Part shown: in pieces, positions 25,547 through 33,881 of the stretch
Position numbering within the stretch: the first letter of the stretch is position 1
Layout: each line of letters begins with the position of its first letter
Source of the DNA: Thermasporomyces composti
Lineage (GTDB): Bacteria > Actinomycetota > Actinomycetes > Propionibacteriales > Actinopolymorphaceae
Direction of reading: 5' to 3'
DNA length: 64,000 nt
NCBI RefSeq assembly: GCF_003386795.1
Contig: NZ_QTUC01000001.1
Span: 496,001-560,000, forward strand
Notes under the pieces: model-generated
What the model was told of the DNA's origin: nothing
The model's database searches: none
What the model saw: only the letters and a program-made list of their open reading frames with translations
Program-made: the position numbers and the translations under genes

Positions 25547-26439
25547 AGCACCGCTCCCGAGCGCTTGGCGGAGCGGAAGTTGGCCCAGACGTACACCGCT
25601 CCGATGCCCGCCGCGATCGCGAACACCACCATCGCCATCACCTGCGCCTGCTGGGGTTGGTTGAACGCGCCGAAGGTGTTGGTCATGAGGGGGCCGAGCA
25701 TGTTGGGCGCCGAGGGCCCCGTGAGGTAGGGCACCGTGAAGCTGCCCAGCACGGCGATGCCGGTGAAGGACGCGACGATCACCGTCGGGACGAGGTTCAG
25801 GGGCACGAGCACCGACACCACCGCACGAGGAAGCGAGGCGCCCGCGTCACGGGCCGCGTCGATGAGCACGTCGGGCACGGCGGCGAGGCCGGACGTCATC
25901 ATCAGCACGCCGAACGGCAGGTTCACCCACACCTGCGCGATCGTCACCGCGACCATGGTGTAGCTGAACGTGGGCGCCGACTCCCAGCCGAGGAGAGCCG
26001 CGACCGTCCGGACGAACCCGTCCGACGCGTAGAACGTGAGGATGGCGTACGACGCGATCACCACCGGGATGAAGAGCGGGACGACGGCGAGGGCGGAGAA
26101 CACCTTCGCCACCCGACTCCCCGACAGTCGCACGTACAGCGCGATCGCCCACGCGAGCGTCAGCGTGACCGCCACCGACACGACGGTCACGATCACGGTG
26201 GCGACCACGCTGCGCTGGAACTGCTGGCTCGCGAAGACCTCGGCATACGCGTCGGTGGTCCCCCACCAATGGTCGGCGAAGTGCTGCCGCTGACCGATCG
26301 AGGCGACCACCGAGTTGGGCCCTCCAGTGTGACCGAGCGTGTACATCGCCGCAGTCAGCACCGGAAAGCCCACGAAGAGTGCCACCACCAGGACGGGCGG
26401 CGCGACCATGAGCAGGCCACGGATCCGCTGGCTTCTCAT
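25543..26439 (-). CDS. ABC importer permease (PotB-like)
   Basis: Partner permease of 298 residues with six helices, an N-terminal LLMVAPPVLVVALFVGFPVL segment and the EAA loop as IDAARDAGASLPRAVVSVLVPLNL. Long periplasmic loop after helix 1 (HTGGPNSVVASIGQRQHF), as is usual for the first permease of such pairs. It begins 21 bp after the substrate-binding lipoprotein. Confidence 0.9.
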   Translation of the reverse strand: MRSQRIRGLLMVAPPVLVVALFVGFPVLTAAMYTLGHTGGPNSVVASIGQRQHFADHWWGTTDAYAEVFASQQFQRSVVATVIVTVVSVAVTLTLAWAIALYVRLSGSRVAKVFSALAVVPLFIPVVIASYAILTFYASDGFVRTVAALLGWESAPTFSYTMVAVTIAQVWVNLPFGVLMMTSGLAAVPDVLIDAARDAGASLPRAVVSVLVPLNLVPTVIVASFTGIAVLGSFTVPYLTGPSAPNMLGPLMTNTFGAFNQPQQAQVMAMVVFAIAAGIGAVYVWANFRSAKRSGAVL

Positions 26440-26460
26440 CCGCGCGTTTCCCCGGCCGGC

Positions 26461-27603
26461 TCAGCCTGGCACCTTCTGCTGCCAGAGGTTGTTGAGGTCG
26501 CTGATCATCTTCTGCGAGTAGGTGAGGCGGAGGTTCTGGGTCTCCAGCCCGGCGAACTTCTCCTGCACCTCGGCCGGCATCTTCTCGAGGTTGATGGCGG
26601 GATAGCCGGCCAGGACCTCGACGATCTTCTGCTGTTGCTCGGGCTCGAGCACCCAGTTGAGCAGCTTCAGCGCCGCCTCCTTGTTGCGGGCGTTCTTCGG
26701 CATCCCGAGGTAGGCGGCACCGCCGGTGAACGAGGGGTTTCTGATCTGGGTGAGCTTGATCTCCGGCCCGAGCAGGCCGCTCTCCATGCTGGAGAGCGCC
26801 ATGTCGGACCAGACCGGCGCCATCCAGATCTCCCCCTTGCCCAGGAGGTTGAGGACGTCTTGGTTGCCGTTGGGGTAGACCCCCTGATAGATCGCGGGAT
26901 GCAGCTCCTTGAGGACGGCGAACCCCTCGTCCCACAGCGACTCGAGCTCGGGGACGTACCCTTCGACCATCTTCTGACGGTCCTCCTCGGAGAGGAACTT
27001 GTCGAGGACCGTCGTTACGAACGACTGGCCGGAGCCTCCGGTGCTGGGGGAGTTGTAGGTGAACTTTCCGGGATTCGCCTTGATCCAGGCCAGCAACTCG
27101 TCGAGGGTCTGCGGCGGCTCCTTCACCTTGGAGGAGTTGTAGGCGAGGACGACCGACGACCCGCGGTAGGGCACGGCCGCGTGGTCGACGGGTTCGAGCG
27201 CGCTCTCGTCGACGTTGGCGAGGTTGGGGACGCTCGTCGTGTCGACCTTGGCGAGCAGACCCGACGTCGCCGCCTGGCGCACCAGGCCGCTGTCGGCGAG
27301 GTCGAAGCCGGCGTCCTGGTCCGCCTTCACCGCGGCGCCGAGTTTCGCGAGCGTCGTCGTGTCGTTGACACCGTGCTCGGAGAACGTCACCCGGACGTCG
27401 TAGCCCGGGTGCGCTTCCCGGAACGCCGGTATCAGGGTCTTCTCCCACAACCCTCGAACGTTGACGTCACCACCGATGTAGAGGCGGACCGTCTTGCCCT
27501 CGCCGGACGAGCCCGCCGACGTGTTTTCCCCACCACAGCCTGCGGCGGCGAGCGCGACCGTCGACGCCACCCCGGCGACCAGAAACTTCATGAGCGTGCG
27601 CAC
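26461..27603 (-). CDS. ABC importer substrate-binding lipoprotein (family 1 solute-binding protein)
   Basis: Extracellular ligand-binding subunit with a lipoprotein signal: hydrophobic stretch then AAAGC lipobox. The mature domain has VRLYIGGDVNVRGLWEKTLIPAF and PQTLDELLAWIKANPGKFTY, features shared with spermidine-, iron- and YnjB-like binding proteins, so the ligand is open. I prefer GTG 27603 (380 residues), with AAGGGG seven bases upstream. A GTG at 27630 abuts AGGAGG with no spacing, and an ATG at 27591 is also possible. It is first gene of the four-gene importer operon. No regulator is adjacent. Confidence 0.85.
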   Translation of the reverse strand: MRTLMKFLVAGVASTVALAAAGCGGENTSAGSSGEGKTVRLYIGGDVNVRGLWEKTLIPAFREAHPGYDVRVTFSEHGVNDTTTLAKLGAAVKADQDAGFDLADSGLVRQAATSGLLAKVDTTSVPNLANVDESALEPVDHAAVPYRGSSVVLAYNSSKVKEPPQTLDELLAWIKANPGKFTYNSPSTGGSGQSFVTTVLDKFLSEEDRQKMVEGYVPELESLWDEGFAVLKELHPAIYQGVYPNGNQDVLNLLGKGEIWMAPVWSDMALSSMESGLLGPEIKLTQIRNPSFTGGAAYLGMPKNARNKEAALKLLNWVLEPEQQQKIVEVLAGYPAINLEKMPAEVQEKFAGLETQNLRLTYSQKMISDLNNLWQQKVPG

Positions 27604-27653
27604 GACAGACCCCTTCGTCGTCCTTCGCACCCTCCTGTTCGATTGGTGGGGGA

Positions 27654-27683
27654 ATTACACATTGACTGGTGGGCGTTAGGCAA
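27654..27683 (-). promoter_or_regulatory. Candidate sigma-70-type promoter of the ABC importer operon
   Basis: On the minus strand TTGCCT (-35, 27683-27678) and TGTAAT (-10, 27659-27654) are 18 bp apart, in a locally AT-rich pocket. Transcription would start near 27647, leaving a 44-nt leader with the ribosome site. The divergent lhr promoter must lie in the same 203-bp spacer but was not identified. Confidence 0.4.
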
Positions 27684-27806
27684 TATCTCGGCGGAGATGG
27701 GACGGGTGGCCGTTCGACCGCCACGGCGGCCGGCCGAGGGCCCGACGACGCGTCGGCCTTGTGAGGATCCGTCGCGAACGCGGGGTTCCTTGGGCCTGTC
27801 GACGCC

Positions 27807-30800
27807 GTGAGGGAGTATGGGGCGGTGGTGCCCCACGGTGACGTCCTCGAACGCTTCTCACCGGCGACCAGGGAGTGGTTCCGGTCGTCGTTCCCCGAAC
27901 CCACGCCGGCGCAGGTGGGCGCGTGGGACGCGGTGAGCCGGGGCGAGCACAGCCTGGTGGTGGCGCCGACCGGGTCGGGCAAGACGCTCGCGGCGTTCCT
28001 GTGGGCTCTCGACCGGCTCGCGACCAGCTCGCCACCCGCCGACCGGCGCCGTCGCTGCCGAGTCCTCTACGTCTCGCCGCTCAAGGCCCTCGCCGTCGAC
28101 GTCGAGCGCAACCTGCGTGCCCCCCTCGCCGGCATCCGGCACACCGCGCAGCGGCTCGGCCTGCCGACCCCCGAGATCGAGGTGGCGATCCGGACGGGAG
28201 ACACACCCGCCGACGCTCGGCGCCGGTTCAGCCGCCGTCCCGCCGACATCCTCATCACCACGCCGGAGTCGTTGTTCCTGCTGCTGACGTCCCAAGCTCG
28301 CGAGGCGCTGCGCGGCGTGGAGACCGTGATCGTCGACGAGGTGCACGCGCTCGCCGGCAACAAGCGGGGCGCGCACCTCGCGCTGAGCCTGGAGCGCCTC
28401 GACGCGCTCGTCGCCGGCCGGCCGGGAGCACCCCGTGACGGGGACACCGGTGAAGGGGGCCCTTCTCCCTCCGGTCCATCCGGTCGACCCCAGCGCGGCC
28501 CCACCCAGCGCATCGGGCTGTCGGCCACGGTCCGTCCCGTGCAGGAGGTCGCGCGCTTCCTCGGCGGCGTGGCACCGGTGACCGTGGTCAATCCGCCGTC
28601 CGCCAAGGAGCTCGACCTCCAGATCGTCGTCCCGGTCGAGGACATGGGGGAGCTCGGGCAGACCTTGCCGATGGAGGAGCAGCTCGGCGCCGCCGCCGGC
28701 CCGGAGCGCCGCTCCTCGATCTGGCCACACGTCGAGGAACGGGTCGCCGACCTGGTGGAGCGGCACCGGTCCACCCTCGTCTTCGCCAACTCCCGTCGGC
28801 TCGCGGAGCGACTCACCGCGCGGCTCAACGAGATCCACGCCCTTCGGCTCGAGGAACGAGGCGACGGGGACGTCGACTCCGCGGCGGACGGGAGCTCGGC
28901 GCCCAGGATCCCAGCGCAGATCATCCCGGCGCAGATCATGGCCCAGTCAGGGGCGAGCCGAGGCTCTCCCGCCGTCCTCGCCCGCGCTCACCACGGCTCG
29001 GTCAGCAAGGAGCAGCGGGCACGCATCGAGGACGATCTGAAGTCCGGTCGGCTCCCGTGCGTCGTCGCCACGAGCAGCTTGGAGCTGGGCATCGACATGG
29101 GGGCCGTCGACCTCGTCGTCCAGGTCGAGTCCCCGCCCTCCGTGGCGAGCGGTCTGCAGCGCGTCGGCCGGGCGGGACACCAGGTGGGCGCCGTCTCTCG
29201 CGGAGTCATCTTCCCCAAGTACCGCGGCGACCTGCTCGCCACCGCCGTCGTCGCCGAGCGCATGCGCGCTGGTCTCATCGAGGAGACCCGCGTGCCGGTC
29301 AACCCGCTCGACGTCCTCGCCCAGCACATCGTCTCCGCCGTGTCCGTCGACACCTGGCACGTCGACGACCTCTTCGACCTCGTACGCCGGACGGCGTCGT
29401 TCCAGACCCTGCCCCGCTCGGCCTACGAGGCGGTGCTCGACATGCTGGCCGGACGGTACCCGTCGGACGAGTTCGCCGAGCTACGGCCGCGCCTGGTCTG
29501 GGACCGCGTCGCCGGGACCCTCACCGCCCGCCCCGGCGCCCAACGGCTCGCGGTCACCAGCGGGGGCACGATCCCCGATCGGGGGTTGTTCGGCGTCTTC
29601 CTCGTCGGCGAGAAGTCCAGCAGGGTGGGCGAGCTCGACGAGGAGATGGTCTACGAGTCCCGGGTCGGCGACGTCTTCACGCTCGGCGCGTCCTCCTGGC
29701 GGATCGAGGACATCACCCACGACCGGGTGCTCGTCTCCCCCGCGCCGGGTCAGCCGGGCCGACTCCCGTTCTGGCGAGGTGACACCCTCGGGCGACCCGC
29801 CGAGCTCGGACGGGCGATCGGCGCGTTCGTTCGGGAGCTCTCCCGCCTCGATCCCGACCAGGCCCGCGAGCGGGTACGCGCCGCGGGTCTCGACGAGTGG
29901 GCGACCGACAACCTCCTCGACTACCTGGAGGAGCAGCGCCAGGCGACGCGCCACCTGCCCAACGACCGGACGATCGTCGTCGAGCGGTTCCGCGACGAGC
30001 TGGGGGACTGGCGGGTGTGCGTGCACAGCCCCTACGGCGCGGCGGTGCACGCTCCGTGGGCACTGGCCATCGCCGCCAGGTTGCGCGAGCGGTACGGCGT
30101 CGACGTCCAGGCCATCCACGCCGACGACGGCATCGTGCTGCGCATCCCCGACACCGAGGACACCCCACCCGGCGCCGACCTCGCGCTGTTCGATCCCGAC
30201 GAGATCGAGCAGATCGTCACCGAGGAGGTCGGTGGGTCGGCGCTCTTCGCGGCACGGTTCCGCGAGTGCGCCGCCCGCGCCTTGCTCCTGCCACGTCGGG
30301 ACCCTCGACGGCGGTCTCCGCTCTGGCAACAGCGCCAACGGTCGGCGCAGCTGCTCGCGGTGGCGAGCAAGTACGGGTCGTTCCCCATCGTGCTGGAGAC
30401 GGTGCGGGAGTGCCTGCAGGACGTCTACGACCTGCCGGGCCTCGTCGAGGTGCTGCGCGGCATCGCCGCCCGCCGGATCCGCGTCGTGGAGGTCGAGACC
30501 AGCGAGCCGTCGCCGTTCGCCAAGTCGCTGACCTTCGGCTACATCGCCGCGTTCATGTACGAGGGGGACGCGCCTCTGGCCGAGCGGAAGGCCGCCGCGC
30601 TCTCCCTCGACCGGTCCCTGCTGGCGGAGCTGCTCGGCCAGGCCGAGCTGCGGGACCTGCTCGACCCTGAGGTGATCGCCCACACCGAGGCGGAGCTCCA
30701 GCGGCTCACCCCCGACCGTCGCTGCCGCGACCTCGAGGGCGTCGCCGACCTGCTCCGGCTGCTCGGGCCGCTGTCCACCGAGGAGGTCGCGGCACGCTGC

Positions 30801-32750
30801 GCCGAGCCTGACCGAGCCGCCGCGTGGCTGGCGGAGCTGGAGCGTGCGCGACGGGTCATTCGCGTGCGCGGACCGGCGACCCACCCGGCTGGAGCCGGCG
30901 AGCAGGCGGAGCCGGTCGAGCGGTGGGCGGCCATCGAGGACGCGGGACGGCTGCGCGACGCCTTGGGCATTCCCCTGCCGGTCGGGGTCCCGGAGGCGTT
31001 CACCGAGCCGGTCGCTGACCCCCTCGGCGACCTCGTGGCCCGCTACGCCCGGACCCACGGGCCCTTCCACGCCGTCGACGTGGCCCACCGCTTCGGTCTG
31101 GGCGTCGCCGTCGTCCTCACGACCCTGCGCCGCCTGGCGGCCGAGGGACGGGTCGTCGAAGGCACCTTCGGAAGGTCGCCTTGGACCAGCCCGCCCTCCG
31201 ACGGCGCTGGTGATGGGCTCGCCGCGGACTCGGACGCGTTCGTGGACGCGAGCCTGTCCGGAAGCGAGTGGTGCGACGCCGGTGTGCTCCGACTCCTGCG
31301 GCGGCGTTCACTCGCCGCCCTCCGCCGCGAGGTCGAGCCCGCCGAGCCGGAGACCCTGGCCCGTTTCCTGCCGGTCTGGCAGCACGTGGGTGGCCGGCTT
31401 CGCGGGACAGAGGGCGTGCTCCGGGTGGTGGAGCAGCTGGCCGGGTGCGCGGTGCCGGCGTCGGCGCTCGAACGGCTCGTCCTCGCCGTGCGAGTCGCCG
31501 ACTACTCCCCCGCCATGCTGGACGAGCTGACCGCCTCCGGCGAGGTGCTGTGGGCCGGTCACGGATCCCTCCCCGGCACCGACGGGTGGATCTCCCTGCA
31601 CCTCGCCGACACCGCGCCGCTGACCTTGCCCGAACCGGACCCCGCGTTCGAACCCGGACCACTGCACCGCGCGATCCTGCGGGTCCTCGAACCCGGCGGT
31701 GGCTACTTCTTCCGACCGCTGGCGGACGCCGTCCAGCGCCTGCTCCTCGACGAGCGCCCGTCGGACCAGGCCCACGAGGACGCCGGCGATCCGACCCTCG
31801 TGACCGACGCGGCGCTGGTCACCGCCCTGTGGGACCTGGTCTGGGCGGGGTACGTCACCTGCGATACCGCCGCCCCGCTGCGGGCGCTGCTGTCCGGCGG
31901 ATCGCCGGCGCACCGACAGCGGACGACGCCGACCCGGGCGAGATTCGCTGGTCGGCCGTCCCTGCGCGGCCGGCCGGCGCTGCCGACCCGGACCGGGCCA
32001 CCGATCGCCGCCGGCCGGTGGTCGCGACTGCCGGAGCGGGATCCGGACCCCACCCGCCGGGCCCACGCGATCGCCGAGGTGCTGCTCGATCGTCACGGCA
32101 TCCTCACTCGTGGCGCCGTGGTCGCCGAGCGGATCCCGGGTGGCTTCGCCGCCGCCTACCAGGTTCTCTCGGCCTTCGAGGAGGCGGGCCGCTGCCGTCG
32201 GGGCTACTTCGTCGCAGGGTTGGGCGCCGCGCAGTTCGGGGTGCCGGGGGCGGTCGATCAGCTCCGCGCGATGGCGCAGGAGGCACGGACCGACGGCGCG
32301 CCCCTGGACCTCGCGGTGGTGCGGGAGCGGACGGTCGCGGACCGTTCCACTCGTACCCTCGTGCTGGCCGCGACGGACCCCGCGAACCCCTACGGCGCGG
32401 CACTCCCCTGGCCGCCCCGCCCTCACCAGGTGCAGGAGGAGTCCGCCGGGCACCGGCCGGGCCGGAAGGCGGGCGCGCTCGTCGTCTTGGTCGACGGTCG
32501 GCTCGTGCTGTACGTCGAACGGGGTGGTCGGACGTTGCTGACCTGGAGCGACGACCCAGGGGTGCTGCAGCCCGCGGTGGACGCCCTGGCGTTGGCCGTG
32601 CGGGAAGGCGTCCTCGGCAAGCTGAGCGTCGAGCGGGTCGACGGCGAGGCGGTGCTCAGGGCGCACACGGACGGCGAGAGCCCGCTCGCCTCCGCTCTCG
32701 CCGCGGCGGGCTTCTACGTCACGCCTCGCGGCCTGCGCCTACGCGGGTGA
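27807..32750 (+). CDS. lhr: Large superfamily 2 helicase Lhr
   Basis: ATP-dependent 3'-5' DNA/RNA:DNA helicase implicated in repair. The 1647 residues start with RecA-like domain 1: TPAQVGAWDAVSRGEHSLVV, Walker A APTGSGKT (about 54), TTPESLFLLLT, the Walker B box DEVH (about 177) and SATV. Domain 2 follows with STLVFANSRRLAERL, HHGSVSKEQR, ATSSLELGIDMG and QRVGRAGH. Then come winged-helix and Lhr-core domains and the long C-terminal Lhr extension. A disordered insert before SATV and a 15-bp tandem repeat (28908-28937, IPAQI twice) mark unconserved loops. Start is GTG 27807 or one of two GTG codons six and seven codons later. Lhr beside nei and clgR is normal actinobacterial order. Confidence 0.93.
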   Translation: MREYGAVVPHGDVLERFSPATREWFRSSFPEPTPAQVGAWDAVSRGEHSLVVAPTGSGKTLAAFLWALDRLATSSPPADRRRRCRVLYVSPLKALAVDVERNLRAPLAGIRHTAQRLGLPTPEIEVAIRTGDTPADARRRFSRRPADILITTPESLFLLLTSQAREALRGVETVIVDEVHALAGNKRGAHLALSLERLDALVAGRPGAPRDGDTGEGGPSPSGPSGRPQRGPTQRIGLSATVRPVQEVARFLGGVAPVTVVNPPSAKELDLQIVVPVEDMGELGQTLPMEEQLGAAAGPERRSSIWPHVEERVADLVERHRSTLVFANSRRLAERLTARLNEIHALRLEERGDGDVDSAADGSSAPRIPAQIIPAQIMAQSGASRGSPAVLARAHHGSVSKEQRARIEDDLKSGRLPCVVATSSLELGIDMGAVDLVVQVESPPSVASGLQRVGRAGHQVGAVSRGVIFPKYRGDLLATAVVAERMRAGLIEETRVPVNPLDVLAQHIVSAVSVDTWHVDDLFDLVRRTASFQTLPRSAYEAVLDMLAGRYPSDEFAELRPRLVWDRVAGTLTARPGAQRLAVTSGGTIPDRGLFGVFLVGEKSSRVGELDEEMVYESRVGDVFTLGASSWRIEDITHDRVLVSPAPGQPGRLPFWRGDTLGRPAELGRAIGAFVRELSRLDPDQARERVRAAGLDEWATDNLLDYLEEQRQATRHLPNDRTIVVERFRDELGDWRVCVHSPYGAAVHAPWALAIAARLRERYGVDVQAIHADDGIVLRIPDTEDTPPGADLALFDPDEIEQIVTEEVGGSALFAARFRECAARALLLPRRDPRRRSPLWQQRQRSAQLLAVASKYGSFPIVLETVRECLQDVYDLPGLVEVLRGIAARRIRVVEVETSEPSPFAKSLTFGYIAAFMYEGDAPLAERKAAALSLDRSLLAELLGQAELRDLLDPEVIAHTEAELQRLTPDRRCRDLEGVADLLRLLGPLSTEEVAARCAEPDRAAAWLAELERARRVIRVRGPATHPAGAGEQAEPVERWAAIEDAGRLRDALGIPLPVGVPEAFTEPVADPLGDLVARYARTHGPFHAVDVAHRFGLGVAVVLTTLRRLAAEGRVVEGTFGRSPWTSPPSDGAGDGLAADSDAFVDASLSGSEWCDAGVLRLLRRRSLAALRREVEPAEPETLARFLPVWQHVGGRLRGTEGVLRVVEQLAGCAVPASALERLVLAVRVADYSPAMLDELTASGEVLWAGHGSLPGTDGWISLHLADTAPLTLPEPDPAFEPGPLHRAILRVLEPGGGYFFRPLADAVQRLLLDERPSDQAHEDAGDPTLVTDAALVTALWDLVWAGYVTCDTAAPLRALLSGGSPAHRQRTTPTRARFAGRPSLRGRPALPTRTGPPIAAGRWSRLPERDPDPTRRAHAIAEVLLDRHGILTRGAVVAERIPGGFAAAYQVLSAFEEAGRCRRGYFVAGLGAAQFGVPGAVDQLRAMAQEARTDGAPLDLAVVRERTVADRSTRTLVLAATDPANPYGAALPWPPRPHQVQEESAGHRPGRKAGALVVLVDGRLVLYVERGGRTLLTWSDDPGVLQPAVDALALAVREGVLGKLSVERVDGEAVLRAHTDGESPLASALAAAGFYVTPRGLRLRG

Positions 32751-32797
32751 GCGCCGAGTGCGAGGCTCCGACCACCGCGGGAGAGGACGAGAACAGG

Positions 32798-33289
32798 ATG
32801 CGACTGCTGGTGGTGTCCGACACCCACGCGCCCCGTCGCTGGCGCTCCTGCCCTGAGCGTGTCGCTCAGCACGCGCGGACGGCGGACGTGATCCTGCACG
32901 CGGGGGACGTGTGCGTCCCCGGCGTTCTCGACGAGCTCTCCGCCTTCGCGCCGGTCCACGTCGTACGCGGGAACAACGATGGACCGGACGTCGCCGCGTG
33001 GGGAGCTCCGGAGGAGCTCGAGCTGACCCTCGACGGCGTCCGGGTGGCCATGGTGCACGACAGCGGTCCGACGAAAGGTCGCGCGCACCGGCTGCGCCGC
33101 CGGTTCCCCGAGGCCGACCTCGTGGTGTTCGGCCACTCCCACATCCCGTGGGTCCAGGAGGACGACGGGGTCTGGTTCGTCAACCCGGGCTCACCGACGG
33201 ACCGGCGTCGGCAACCCCACGGCACGATCGGGATCGTCGACGTCGAACGTGGCCGGGTCCTGGACGTGCGCATCGTCCCCGTCACGTAG
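32798..33289 (+). CDS. YfcE/MJ0936-type metallophosphoesterase
   Basis: Small calcineurin-like phosphodiesterase of 163 residues from ATG 32798. All metal-binding blocks are present in order: SDTHAP (D-x-H), LHAGDV, RGNNDG (GN-N/H-D), VHDSG and FGHSHIPW (GHSH-x-P). The physiological substrate of this family is unknown. It follows lhr by 47 bp and is probably co-transcribed. Confidence 0.9.
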   Translation: MRLLVVSDTHAPRRWRSCPERVAQHARTADVILHAGDVCVPGVLDELSAFAPVHVVRGNNDGPDVAAWGAPEELELTLDGVRVAMVHDSGPTKGRAHRLRRRFPEADLVVFGHSHIPWVQEDDGVWFVNPGSPTDRRRQPHGTIGIVDVERGRVLDVRIVPVT

Positions 33290-33293
33290 GGCG

Positions 33294-33323
33294 CCCGCCG
33301 GCCGTCCGGCGGCCCGGCGGGCC
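33294..33323 (+). terminator. GC-rich hairpins after the metallophosphoesterase
   Basis: CGCCGG (33296-33301) pairs with CCGGCG (33306-33311), and an alternative stem GGCCC/GGGCC follows at 33311-33323. It begins seven bases after the stop codon. Rho-independent termination without a T-run is plausible. Confidence 0.4.
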
Positions 33324-33376
33324 GCCCTATCATCGGGGCGGTTCGTGGCCGTGGTCGTCAGCGGAAAGGAGGCCCC

Positions 33377-33772
33377 GTGCCCACGCCGCCCCTGCCGGCG
33401 CACTTGATCCAGACGCTGACCAAGCCCAATCCCGCAGTGATGGCCACCGTGCGTCCAGACGGGACGCCGGTCAGCGTGGCGACCTGGTATCTGTGGGATG
33501 ACGGACGGATCCTGCTCAACATGGACGCCGGCCGGGCCCGGTTGGGTCACCTGCGTGTCAACCCGCGCGTCTCCCTCACCGTGTTGGACGACGACTCCTG
33601 GTACCGCCACATCAGCCTGCAGGGCACGGTGACGCTCCAGCCCGACCCTGACTTGGTCGACATCGACCGCCTGGCACGCCACTACACCGGCAAGCCCTAC
33701 TGGAACCGGGAGCGTCCGCGGGTGACCGCGTGGCTGGAGATCAGCTCCTACCACGCGTGGGGCTTCGACTGA
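33377..33772 (+). CDS. PPOX-class flavin/F420-dependent oxidoreductase
   Basis: Split-barrel protein of 131 residues (pyridoxamine-phosphate-oxidase-like), with PNPAVMATVRPDGTPVSVATWYLWDDGRILL and the domain-closing RPRVTAWLEISSYHAWGFD, given here in parts as seen. Such proteins in actinobacteria reduce small molecules with F420 or FMN; this sequence does not settle which cofactor. GTG 33377 has a strong AAAGGAGG four bases upstream. Confidence 0.85.
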   Translation: MPTPPLPAHLIQTLTKPNPAVMATVRPDGTPVSVATWYLWDDGRILLNMDAGRARLGHLRVNPRVSLTVLDDDSWYRHISLQGTVTLQPDPDLVDIDRLARHYTGKPYWNRERPRVTAWLEISSYHAWGFD

Positions 33773-33798
33773 GCCGACGCTCCCCGGGTAGGCGCGCC

Positions 33799-33853
33799 GG
33801 CGCGACGTTCTCTGGCGCGACGTTTTCTGGTGTGACGTTTTCTGGTGTGACGG
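33799..33853. repeat. 15-bp tandem repeat, 3.7 copies
   Basis: Units GGCGCGACGTTCTCT (33799), GGCGCGACGTTTTCT (33814), GGTGTGACGTTTTCT (33829) and a partial fourth at 33844. The array fills the spacer between the convergent PPOX and glpD genes. It is locally T-rich for this genome and would encode an ATFSG-type pentapeptide if read, but no gene covers it. Confidence 0.85.
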
Positions 33854-33881
33854 CCCCAGCCCCCCGGCACACCGTCACTCG

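Noticed and set aside
27662-27690. TTGACT with TATCTC as a plus-strand lhr promoter
   Set aside because: The -10 element is poor and the spacing of 16 bp is marginal; the minus-strand promoter over the same bases is better.
29481-31088. A 535-codon open frame antisense within lhr
   Set aside because: No recognisable domain or ribosome site; lhr is continuous and conserved across the stretch.
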